Source: CAZPRW01 sp964577805 (GTDB taxonomy: Bacteria; Verrucomicrobiota; Verrucomicrobiia; Opitutales; JAIRKQ01). From it: a DNA stretch of 64,000 nt. The stretch lies in NCBI GenBank assembly GCA_964577805.1, contig CAZOAG010000001.1, forward strand, positions 124,001 to 188,000, given 5' to 3'. The notes below the pieces were generated by a model, which had not been told where the DNA came from, searched no databases, and was given only the letters and a program-made list of their open reading frames with translations. Shown here piece by piece: positions 17,447 through 24,996 of the stretch; the first letter of the stretch is position 1; each line of letters begins with the position of its first letter. The position numbers and the translations under genes were made by a program.

Positions 17447-18891
17447 ATCATCCTGCAGACATATTGCATTATATTGAGACTGCTAAGTATCCGGTTATTG
17501 GTGTTAAAATCAATGTTCTGGATAATATTGAATTATTCAGTTCTTGCAAAGATATTAGCAATGCAATGCAGTATTTTGCAAATTGCGGTGTTAAATTATT
17601 GAATTTTGAAAATATTTTTGCGAACATTGATAATGTTACTGTATCATCTAGTGCGATCGATGAGAGGATAATAGGACGAGCGGCTTTTGGGGACTCAAAG
17701 TCAGAATATAAGTCACAAGATGATGTAATTGTTTTTTTTCTTCGTAATAAAACACCAAAGTTACGAAATGATTTTTCAGAATTTTGTAAAAAAAATGATG
17801 AATGGTTGACGTCATATGCTATATTTAGGTCGATTGCTGACCATATCAATGATCATGATTTTGCGAAATGGCCAGTGATTTTACGTAAACACTCAAGAAG
17901 ACCGATAGAGATTGTAAAACAACAGCTCGATGACAAAATTTTGAGTTACAAGTTAAAACAATTTTTTGCTAATAGACAATTAAATATAATACGGAATATC
18001 GCACATGACAATGGTATATGTGTATGTGGGGATGTTAATGTTTTATGTGACGAAAAAAGTGTAGAAGTGTGGAGTCATCAAAAAGCATTTTATGTCAATG
18101 ATCTTTCTGTAGCATCTGCTTTTTCCGGACTTCCGCCATCATCTCAATATAAATATGGGATAAAATATAAGACTGTCCCATATCGTATTAATCATTTGAA
18201 AAATACGCATTATGAATTGTTAGAGACTATATTTTTGCGCTGGCAAGATATATTTGATTCTGTTTTTTTAATAAATGGACATGCATTATTTCAGGTATGG
18301 GAGATTGCGCGTGCAGAAAATGAACCACGGTTTGGTCGTTGGGTAAATACATGCACTGATATGTTTTTTGAACATTTTGATTCTTTGTTTAATCGATTTA
18401 CATATTTTTTAGATTTTAATGAACCATTGTTCCCAAACAATGAAGTGATTGCGAAACGCCATCGATTATTTCCGATTGTTATTGATGGTGAGCCAACAAT
18501 ACATGTCTGTGAAAATTATCAGTTAAACCGTGAAATATTAGGTGTCGCTAGTGTTTTTTGTAATAAAAAATGTAATGTCGATCACACTCGTTATCGATTG
18601 ACTGCTGTGACTGAATCTTGTTTGAAGCAAGCGAAAGATGGAAAATACAAACTTTGTATGATCGATATTAATGAATTGTTGAATGTTACAAATCAAACAA
18701 TTGATGATATTGCTAAAAATGATATTCAATGTGCGAAGACGTTTTCAGTCTACGCAAGACGGCACCTTGTCGACGATGTAAAACGTGATGTTCCAACAGT
18801 CACACAGAATGCTGCACTAAATCAATCGAAAAAACAAAATAATCTGTGGAAACGTATTAATCAAAAATTCTCGCGTTTATTCAAACATTAG
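17443..18891 (+). CDS. MalQ-like (GH77) protein lacking catalytic acids, probable pseudoenzyme
   Basis: The 482 residues follow the 4-alpha-glucanotransferase (MalQ) plan. Visible cognate blocks are 'EFCKKNDEWLTSYAIF' (about 105-122), 'GICVCGDVNVL' (about 190), 'SVEVWSHQKAFYVND' and 'GLPPSSQYKYG'. In MalQ the nucleophile is the Asp of a 'RIDHFRG' block; the same place here reads 'LINGHALF', so no Asp. The later 'AEDLG' (acid/base Glu) and 'HDN' blocks are also not recognisable. The frame is open for its full length, so it is not simple decay. It ends in a basic tail (about 455-482). It overlaps rpiB by 4 bases. I infer a non-catalytic sugar-binding or scaffold role; this is not shown. Confidence 0.6.
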   Translation: MNHPADILHYIETAKYPVIGVKINVLDNIELFSSCKDISNAMQYFANCGVKLLNFENIFANIDNVTVSSSAIDERIIGRAAFGDSKSEYKSQDDVIVFFLRNKTPKLRNDFSEFCKKNDEWLTSYAIFRSIADHINDHDFAKWPVILRKHSRRPIEIVKQQLDDKILSYKLKQFFANRQLNIIRNIAHDNGICVCGDVNVLCDEKSVEVWSHQKAFYVNDLSVASAFSGLPPSSQYKYGIKYKTVPYRINHLKNTHYELLETIFLRWQDIFDSVFLINGHALFQVWEIARAENEPRFGRWVNTCTDMFFEHFDSLFNRFTYFLDFNEPLFPNNEVIAKRHRLFPIVIDGEPTIHVCENYQLNREILGVASVFCNKKCNVDHTRYRLTAVTESCLKQAKDGKYKLCMIDINELLNVTNQTIDDIAKNDIQCAKTFSVYARRHLVDDVKRDVPTVTQNAALNQSKKQNNLWKRINQKFSRLFKH

Positions 18892-19277
18892 GAATGTTCT
18901 GCAAGTAAGCCGGATTCTGTCATGCTATGGTTTTTTGTCCATAATACTGTATTCATTTATCTAGTTTTTATAAAAAACTCCCAATGTTTATAATTGGGTG
19001 CGACGAACCCGGAGTTATTGAGCTGGCTACTCAACTCCCTATTCCATCTTGCACCGGATTGGGTTTGCCATGCACATGATATTACTACCATGCCGGTGAT
19101 CTCTTACTTCACCATTTCACCCTTGCCTTTCGGCGGTATATTTTCTGTTGCACTGATCCGTCAGAATGACTTATTGTTCATCTGCCCACACTTTCATGTG
19201 GAATCCTGCCATATGGTGTCCGGACTTTCCTCTCACAATCTTTCATATGAGCGAATACATGCTTTGCAGAACATTCC
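18892..19277 (-). ncRNA. rnpB: RNase P RNA, bacterial type A
   Basis: The catalytic RNA that trims tRNA 5' ends. On the minus strand the 5' half has the conserved 'GAGGAAAGTCCGGAC' core (about 19220-19235), and the 3' half has 'ACAGAATCCGGCTTAC' (about 18904-18920). The ends pair as P1: the sequence at 19263-19277 is complementary to 18892-18906. The TTGCC-like loop region near 19123-19130 fits the P15 loop. Length about 386 bases is normal. It overlaps the end of the MalQ-like gene's stop region on the opposite strand but no gene. Confidence 0.95.
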
Positions 19278-19492
19278 ATGTCAAAATTGCTTTTGACACT
19301 ACCGAAACATGATAAATTACACTTAGTAAGTAAAGTAAAATTATTTTTCTTGAATTTATTTAATTTGGTTTTTGTTGTGACAGTTTGTGCTATATTGAAA
19401 TAGACATCATTGATTTTTTATATGAAACCGTGTAGGAATGTTTGTCATGAGTGCTTGATAAATGATAAATTTATAGTATTTGCTTGCAAAAA

Positions 19493-20209
19493 ATGAATAA
19501 TATGCCGCAGCATGTTGCTTTTATCATGGATGGTAATGGTCGGTGGGCAAAAGAGAGGAATTTGCCGCGTACTGTAGGACATTGGCATGGCTCGTTGGTG
19601 ATAAAAGAAATATTGCGCACGGCAAATGAATTGAACATACCATATATTACATTATTTGCATTTTCTGCAGAAAACTTTTCACGTCCGAAAAATGAAGTAA
19701 ATTATTTAATGCGGTTATTTGAACGGTTTATAAAAAAAGAGGGAAGAATTTTATTAAAAAATAAAATACGGTTCAGGACAATAGGAGACATTACCCAGTT
19801 GCCAGTATCGTTGCAAGCTGCAATAATAGAGTTGATTGATAATACATCTCGTTGTGATGGATTGCAATTAACAGTAGCGATAAATTATGGAGCACGACAA
19901 GAAGTAGCACGTGCGATCAATCGATTGGTAAATGATGATCGTTTCGATACGAACAAACAATTGAATTGGGGAAATATTGTCCCCTATCTTGATACTTCGA
20001 TGCTGCCAGATCCTGATTTAATTATCCGTACTTCTGGCGAACAACGATTGAGCAATTTTTTACTCTTGCAAGCAGCGTATTCAGAATTTTATTTTACGAA
20101 TGTTTATTGGCCAGATTTTACACGCGATGAGTTTTTAAAAGCGATTGCATCGTATCAACAACGTGACAGAAGGGTTGGAAATATTCATGACGAAAAGAGC
20201 AATAAGTAG
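19493..20209 (+). CDS. uppS: Undecaprenyl diphosphate synthase
   Basis: Adds isoprene units to farnesyl diphosphate to make the C55 lipid carrier for peptidoglycan and LPS. The 'MDGNGRWAKERN' motif (Asp, Gly-Asn-Gly-Arg) is near the N-terminus, then 'GHWHG', 'FAFSAENFSRP' and the C-terminal 'RTSGEQRLSNFLL' motif. I chose ATG 19493; a TTG nine bases upstream and an ATG at 19502 are also possible. The cdsA start lies inside this gene's end (23-base overlap), so the two membrane-lipid genes are translated together, as in many bacteria. Confidence 0.95.
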   Translation: MNNMPQHVAFIMDGNGRWAKERNLPRTVGHWHGSLVIKEILRTANELNIPYITLFAFSAENFSRPKNEVNYLMRLFERFIKKEGRILLKNKIRFRTIGDITQLPVSLQAAIIELIDNTSRCDGLQLTVAINYGARQEVARAINRLVNDDRFDTNKQLNWGNIVPYLDTSMLPDPDLIIRTSGEQRLSNFLLLQAAYSEFYFTNVYWPDFTRDEFLKAIASYQQRDRRVGNIHDEKSNK

Positions 20210-21032
20210 TTTTTGGTTGATCGTTATTTCGGTCATTGTGATATTATGTTTTGGATTAAAAGGCTGCATGATGTTAGTTGCAGCAGTTAGTATAATGACG
20301 CAGTTTGAGTTTTATAAATTGTTGAGCAAAATTGAGCAACGTCCATTTTTGATGACGGGAATGTTGTGTGGCATTACTATGTTATTTGTGAGCATTTTTT
20401 GTGTATCATCAAATAATATCAGTGCTGCTATGTCTGAAATGTTATTTTTTTCTATTGTTATTGTTGTTGTACAGGCATTATGTTCGCATTCATTATTAAC
20501 TTCTCGTAAATCAATTACAGCAACATTGAGCGGGATAATTTATATTCCATTTATGAGCATTTTTCCAATTGCGTTGATGGCGAAAATGTCTGATATTGGA
20601 ATGTCAGATGGACAATGTATTTTTACATTATTTTGGTTAATATTGACCACGAAGTTCTGTGATATTGGTGGAATGTTTGTTGGGAAATATTTTGGACGAC
20701 ATAAATTGGCGCCGAATTTTAGTCCAAAAAAGACTTTTGAGGGCCTTATAGGTGGAATTTTTTGTTCAAATATTATAGCTATCGGGCTGTTATTTATGTT
20801 CCCTGCCCTACTTCCTGCGAAATTAACAGTGATTATATCAATAGTTCTTGCGACATATTTGGCATTATTGTCAATTATTGGTGATTTGGTAGAATCTGCG
20901 ATAAAGCGATTGGCCAATGAAAAAGATTCTGGGACAACATTGCCTGGAATTGGTGGTGTTTTTGATTTAAGTGACAGTTTACTATTGGCATTGCCGTTTG
21001 CATCGATTGTTTTGATGCATATTGTTCTATAA
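20187..21032 (+). CDS. cdsA: Phosphatidate cytidylyltransferase (CDP-diglyceride synthase)
   Basis: Makes CDP-diacylglycerol, the precursor of membrane phospholipids. About 281 residues with 7-8 membrane segments. The C-terminal signature is present but altered: 'ESAIKRLANEKDSG' keeps the Lys-Arg and Lys-Asp pairs, while the usual 'PGHGG..DRxD' reads 'PGIGGVFDLSD'. The start is ATG 20187 ('MTKRAISSFW'), 19 bases after the purine-rich 'GAAGGG'; the frame is open 14 codons further upstream. It overlaps uppS by 23 bases. Because the metal-site aspartates remain, I expect an active enzyme. Confidence 0.92.
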   Translation: MTKRAISSFWLIVISVIVILCFGLKGCMMLVAAVSIMTQFEFYKLLSKIEQRPFLMTGMLCGITMLFVSIFCVSSNNISAAMSEMLFFSIVIVVVQALCSHSLLTSRKSITATLSGIIYIPFMSIFPIALMAKMSDIGMSDGQCIFTLFWLILTTKFCDIGGMFVGKYFGRHKLAPNFSPKKTFEGLIGGIFCSNIIAIGLLFMFPALLPAKLTVIISIVLATYLALLSIIGDLVESAIKRLANEKDSGTTLPGIGGVFDLSDSLLLALPFASIVLMHIVL

Positions 21033-21151
21033 AATTTGATGTGTGCGCCGCGCTATTTCTTGGTTATAACTAAGATATAAAAATATACAGCCTGACATAA
21101 ATGAATACGGCAGGCTATTATTTTAAAAAGTTATTTTGTTTTTGTAGAAAA

Positions 21152-21496
21152 TCATCCTGGGGGCCAGCTCATTGTTCGCCCAGCTAAAAGATGTATATGC
21201 AAATGCGGGACAGTTTCTCCTGCTTGAATTCCATTATTGATTACTATTCTGAAGCTAGGAATGTTGTTTTCTTTAGCAAATTTTTTTGCAACGACCAATA
21301 AATGCCCCAATATATCGGTGTCAGTATCGTTTGCTGCTGCCAGATGTTCTATTTTGATTTTAGGAATTATGAGTACATGAGTTGGCGCTTGCGGATTGAT
21401 ATCACGTATAACTATCGCAATATCATCTTCGTATAGGATATCGGCATTGATCTCACGTGCAATGATTTTTTCAAAAATGGACCTTTCCATACTCAA
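21152..21496 (-). CDS. HIT-family nucleotide hydrolase (HinT-like)
   Basis: A 114-residue HIT-domain protein with the active-site 'HLHIHLLAGR' (H-x-H-x-H) near residue 95-105 and the family's 'INPQAPTHVLIIPK' strand. HinT enzymes cleave AMP-lysine and other nucleoside phosphoramidates; the true substrate in bacteria is unclear. Length and motifs match bacterial HinT/PKCI-type proteins. It is convergent with cdsA and divergent from the coiled-coil cluster, so it has its own promoter. No truncation is seen. Confidence 0.92.
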   Translation of the reverse strand: MSMERSIFEKIIAREINADILYEDDIAIVIRDINPQAPTHVLIIPKIKIEHLAAANDTDTDILGHLLVVAKKFAKENNIPSFRIVINNGIQAGETVPHLHIHLLAGRTMSWPPG

Positions 21497-21550
21497 GTAT
21501 TAAAAGAATTAAAAAACATACGGTAGAAAAGAGTTTTTTACGTGAGTTTT

Positions 21551-21575
21551 TATCTTATCTTATCTTATCTTATCT
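21551..21575 (+). repeat. Five tandem TATCT pentanucleotides directly upstream of a -35 box
   Basis: Five perfect TATCT copies at 21551-21575 run straight into TTGACA (21575-21580). Such repeats change copy number by slipped-strand pairing. The tract lies 43 bases before the ATG of the first coiled-coil gene, so length changes could shift upstream elements relative to the promoter. Confidence 0.9.
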
Positions 21576-21602
21576 TGACATAGATTTTTATTTGCGTACA
21601 TT
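21575..21602 (+). promoter_or_regulatory. Candidate promoter of the coiled-coil gene cluster
   Basis: A perfect -35 TTGACA (21575-21580) is followed after 16 bases by TACATT (21597-21602). The ATG is at 21618, giving a leader of about ten bases. The -35 box overlaps the last repeat unit by one base. Confidence 0.45.
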
Positions 21603-21617
21603 TATTATCCCGTTGGG

Positions 21618-23822
21618 ATGGATAAGCCTCTTGTAGTAAGCTTTTCAAATGGACGTGTTCAGCAGCAACCGATGCTTGAAGGGTTTGAACGTGTTGCTGT
21701 AAACCAGGGAGAAGGTGAAGAAATCATAAAAGGTTTGTCAGTTAAAGAATTGCAAGAATCTAGTATCAATTTGAGAAGCATTGAAGGTGTATCAAACCAA
21801 AACGCAGAAAAGTTAAAAGAACATGATGCAACATTGAAGCGTTGGAATGACAACGTTGAAACAGTACGTGCGATGTGTGCAGATGAGCTAGATAAGAGTG
21901 TTAATGATCAACTGAAAATCGCGATAAAAGAGAATGATGATGCTAAGAAGTACATTACATTTGATGAAAACAAAGGTGTGTTTTTCTACAAAAATGGTAA
22001 CCAAACAGCTAAGTTTAAAGTGATTCAAGGCCGCAATGGTAAACATCTACTGCAAATCACAATTTCTGGTCGGTTGAGCCAAGAAGAACTTGAAAATCGT
22101 ATAGAAAAAGTCGTTAGTGAGCTTAGTAAATATGGTAATGTAGAAGAGCAAGAGTCTGGTGATGGCAAAAGAACGTTAAATTTGAATGGCACAGAAATAA
22201 TTTTACCATCGAAAATGGGAAAAAATTCACGTGTAAGTTTTAAACTCGAGCATAACAGAATCCATTTTCAGGGCGAAAATTATAAAAATGACATGGAGAA
22301 TGTTTTTGGCAAAAACAATGTTCCATTCAATGCAAGTGGCAATTTCCCTGTTAAAGAAAAAACATCTGATGGTATTTGGCGAGATCAATGTATGCGCCAG
22401 GTCAAATCAATGATATCGCCGATGGTAGGGCTCGACGAAGAATACAGCGAAACTTTAAATGATATAGGTATAAAAGCGCCAGTAAGTTGTTATTTAAACT
22501 TATTGAGCATGAATATCATGTTAAATAGCATTCTCGAGAATTACAATAATAGCGATGATTTTGATGAGCCGGTTGTTGCCTACGATAAATCCGTCGTGTC
22601 GATTGCTGGAAATTTGTCTGTTGTGATTAATGATGGCGAAGAAGATTCTTTTCAATCATGGATAAATACATTGAATTCAGTTCATCAAGCTTATGGTGAA
22701 TACACAAAACGTATTGTTGACTTAAAATGTAATTGCGGCCGAAATAATACAACATTTGTTGCAGAGGAAGCAGTTTTGCGGCAGCACGAAGCATTATTGA
22801 GAAAGTTGTTTGTCGAAGCAACAAATCGCGCAGAAAAGGTTTTAAAGCTTGATATCTTATCACAAGCAAGTAACATCCACCTCTTGGATAAAGAAGAGAT
22901 TTCTGATATGGAGTTTTCCAGTGCCAGTGAGATCATGTCGAATGTTATTCAAATGTTTGTTCAGAAACATGCTGATGAGCAGCGCGCATTGGAGCTGGAA
23001 AAGAAGGAAGAAGAACGAAGAGCGAAAGCTGAAGAATCACAGCAAGAGATTGCTAAACTGAGCGAGGAAGTAAGGGGATTAAGAGAAACAGTTAAGAAGC
23101 GAGATGATCAAATTCGAGAATTAATTACACAGCTAGATGATGGAAAAAAGACATCAAAGGCAACGATTGAAGGCTTAAAAGGTCAAATTGATGGATTAAG
23201 CGAAATAATAAAGCAGCAAACTGAAAAAATTGACGAATTAAATCAAATGATCGCCCAAAAATCAAAAGAAACTCAGGACAAAGTTTCTGGTTTAGAAGAA
23301 AAAATACTGAAACTGAATAGGACTTTAAAAGAACGTAATGAAAAAATCGCTAAATTAGAAAAAAGCATAGAAGAATTGAAAAGCCAAATAAAGGAATTGC
23401 GAGAAAATGCTGTACAGAAGGCGTCCGACGACAATAGTGCGGGCCCTATGAATGTTAATTCAGTAAATTATGTTAATAGTAATGGTGTTTATGGTATGCA
23501 ACCAGTTGACGATGATATGAAAGACAAAGTTGAAGAGTTAGAAAGTAAATATGCCGAGCTGCAAAAGAGGTGCGAAGAGCAGGAAAACGAAATAGCTAGG
23601 TTGAGAAAAGACCTTGATGGGCTTAAAGTAGAGCGCGATGATTGGAAGAGGAAGTATGATGATCGCGAAAAGGAGTTGAATGAAATCGCAAATAATGGCT
23701 TTGATGGTGCACAAAAATTAAATGCTAAAGTTAATGCTGCCAAAGAAGTGCTAAAGCAGAATGAAATAAAGCATATAGAGATTGCAAAAGGGTTGTTAGA
23801 TTTTAATTTCGATGATATTTAA
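21618..23822 (+). CDS. Large coiled-coil protein of unknown function, family member A
   Basis: I do not recognise this 734-residue protein. There is no signal peptide and no membrane segment. Residues 1-~440 look globular, with a beta-rich part (about 125-235; 'GKRTLNLNGTEIILPSK') and a Cys pair 'CNCG' (about 373). Residues ~450-610 and ~640-690 form long charged coiled coils separated by an Asn/Ser-rich break. The last ~40 residues are almost identical to the end of the next gene's product. A distant look-alike of the beta-rich part is found in the pseudogene at 50.7-51.7 kb. In a bacterium with a T3SS, a secreted effector is a fair guess, but no signal proves it. Confidence 0.6.
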   Translation: MDKPLVVSFSNGRVQQQPMLEGFERVAVNQGEGEEIIKGLSVKELQESSINLRSIEGVSNQNAEKLKEHDATLKRWNDNVETVRAMCADELDKSVNDQLKIAIKENDDAKKYITFDENKGVFFYKNGNQTAKFKVIQGRNGKHLLQITISGRLSQEELENRIEKVVSELSKYGNVEEQESGDGKRTLNLNGTEIILPSKMGKNSRVSFKLEHNRIHFQGENYKNDMENVFGKNNVPFNASGNFPVKEKTSDGIWRDQCMRQVKSMISPMVGLDEEYSETLNDIGIKAPVSCYLNLLSMNIMLNSILENYNNSDDFDEPVVAYDKSVVSIAGNLSVVINDGEEDSFQSWINTLNSVHQAYGEYTKRIVDLKCNCGRNNTTFVAEEAVLRQHEALLRKLFVEATNRAEKVLKLDILSQASNIHLLDKEEISDMEFSSASEIMSNVIQMFVQKHADEQRALELEKKEEERRAKAEESQQEIAKLSEEVRGLRETVKKRDDQIRELITQLDDGKKTSKATIEGLKGQIDGLSEIIKQQTEKIDELNQMIAQKSKETQDKVSGLEEKILKLNRTLKERNEKIAKLEKSIEELKSQIKELRENAVQKASDDNSAGPMNVNSVNYVNSNGVYGMQPVDDDMKDKVEELESKYAELQKRCEEQENEIARLRKDLDGLKVERDDWKRKYDDREKELNEIANNGFDGAQKLNAKVNAAKEVLKQNEIKHIEIAKGLLDFNFDDI
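23705..23819 (+). repeat. Direct repeat copy 1: shared C-terminal coding segment
   Basis: About 115 bases are nearly identical to 24523-24637; I count two differences (one His/Pro change, one silent). Both copies encode the C-terminal segment ending in 'GLLDFNFDDI'. Confidence 0.92.
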
Positions 23823-23852
23823 CGAATAATAAAAAACAAAGGATGGGAAGTT

Positions 23853-24179
23853 ATGAATACGTCAGTCAAAATAGATAATTTGTCGGAGCATGGATCGGGT
23901 TCTATTGACACTAATTCTAATATTAGAACTGGTGCTAGTGGGAATACATTAAATGCTGGAGAAAGCAGTATTGATCGGATAAAAAGGCTGCAAGAATATT
24001 ACATAGAAGTTGGTAGTGATGCTGAAACAACGATTGATAATTGTTTAGAAAAAATAAGCAGTTATGAAGCTACTGTGACGAAATTGAATGAAGATTCGTT
24101 GAAACTGCAAAACGGAATTATAAGCTGCAAAGCTGAAATAACAAAGCGTGGAAATTTAATAAAAGAGAAAAATTCTGAA
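23853..24179 (+). repeat. Direct repeat copy 1: shared N-terminal coding segment
   Basis: About 327 bases match 24670-24996. Differences cluster in the first ~230 bases, mostly changing amino acids; about 100 bases after that are identical. This suggests gene conversion over the identical stretch. Confidence 0.92.
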
Positions 24180-24641
24180 ATTCAAAAACTCAAAGCTGAT
24201 TTAACGTCAGCAAATAGTAAAAAAAGTGAACTAGAGAAAAAGCTTGAAGACACACAAGTTCTTTCTGAAAAAACTGCTAGTGATCTTAAAGAACAAATAT
24301 CAAAGTTGACCGCCACAATTCTATCTTTGGATTCTCAAATCGCAAGCAAAGGCAATGAAGTTGTCTCAATAACAACCGAAAAAAACAACCTAGAACAACA
24401 GCTAAATGAGTCGGAACAAGAGCTCGGCGAAATCAAAAAAGAACTAGAATCAACGAAAGAATTATTGCAAATTGCACAAGGTGAATTGCGAGAAATAAAT
24501 GGATTTATAGATAAAATGCACAGTGGTGCACAAAAATTAAATGCTAAAGTTAATGCTGCCAAAGAAGTGCTAAAGCAGAATGAAATAAAGCCTATAGAGA
24601 TTGCAAAAGGGTTGTTAGATTTTAATTTTGATGATATTTGA
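23853..24641 (+). CDS. Coiled-coil protein, chimera of its two neighbours
   Basis: A 262-residue protein made of parts of the genes on either side. Residues 1-~110 match the N-terminus of the downstream 1281-residue protein; the last ~38 residues match the C-terminus of the upstream 734-residue protein, with one His/Pro change. Between them is a plain Lys/Glu/Leu coiled coil (about 90-220). It lacks the globular domains of both parents. A ribosome site (GGATGGGAAG) lies just before the ATG. The frame is intact, so it is probably expressed. The simplest origin is duplication of an A-B pair followed by deletion joining B to A. Confidence 0.65.
   Translation: MNTSVKIDNLSEHGSGSIDTNSNIRTGASGNTLNAGESSIDRIKRLQEYYIEVGSDAETTIDNCLEKISSYEATVTKLNEDSLKLQNGIISCKAEITKRGNLIKEKNSEIQKLKADLTSANSKKSELEKKLEDTQVLSEKTASDLKEQISKLTATILSLDSQIASKGNEVVSITTEKNNLEQQLNESEQELGEIKKELESTKELLQIAQGELREINGFIDKMHSGAQKLNAKVNAAKEVLKQNEIKPIEIAKGLLDFNFDDI
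24523..24637 (+). repeat. Direct repeat copy 2: shared C-terminal coding segment
   Basis: Partner of 23705-23819. Identity stops at the stop codons (TAA versus TGA), so it covers just the coding end of both genes. Confidence 0.92.
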
Positions 24642-24669
24642 ACGAAATAACCAATAAAAGCGCGTTATT

Positions 24670-24996
24670 ATGAATACGTCAGTCAAAACAGATAATCTGT
24701 CGGAGCATAGATCTGGTTCTATTAGCACTAGTTCTAATATTAGAACTAGTGCTAGTGGGAATACATTAAATGCCGTAGAAAGCAGTATTGATCAGATAAG
24801 AAGGCTGCAAGAATATTATATAGAAGTTGGTAATGATGCTGAAACAACGATTGATAATTGTTTAAAGAAAATAAGCAGTTATAAATCTGCTGTAACGAAA
24901 TTGAATGAAGATTCGTTGAAACTGCAAAACGGAATTATAAGCTGCAAAGCTGAAATAACAAAGCGTGGAAATTTAATAAAAGAGAAAAATTCTAAA
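24670..24996 (+). repeat. Direct repeat copy 2: shared N-terminal coding segment
   Basis: Partner of 23853-24179. After this point the two genes diverge into unrelated coiled-coil sequence. Confidence 0.92.

Noticed and set aside
17443..18891. Annotating the gene as active 4-alpha-glucanotransferase
   Set aside because: The nucleophile and other catalytic blocks are not recognisable even though the scaffold is.
18994..19296. 100-codon open frame on the plus strand
   Set aside because: It is antisense to the RNase P RNA, whose core motifs and P1 pairing are clear.
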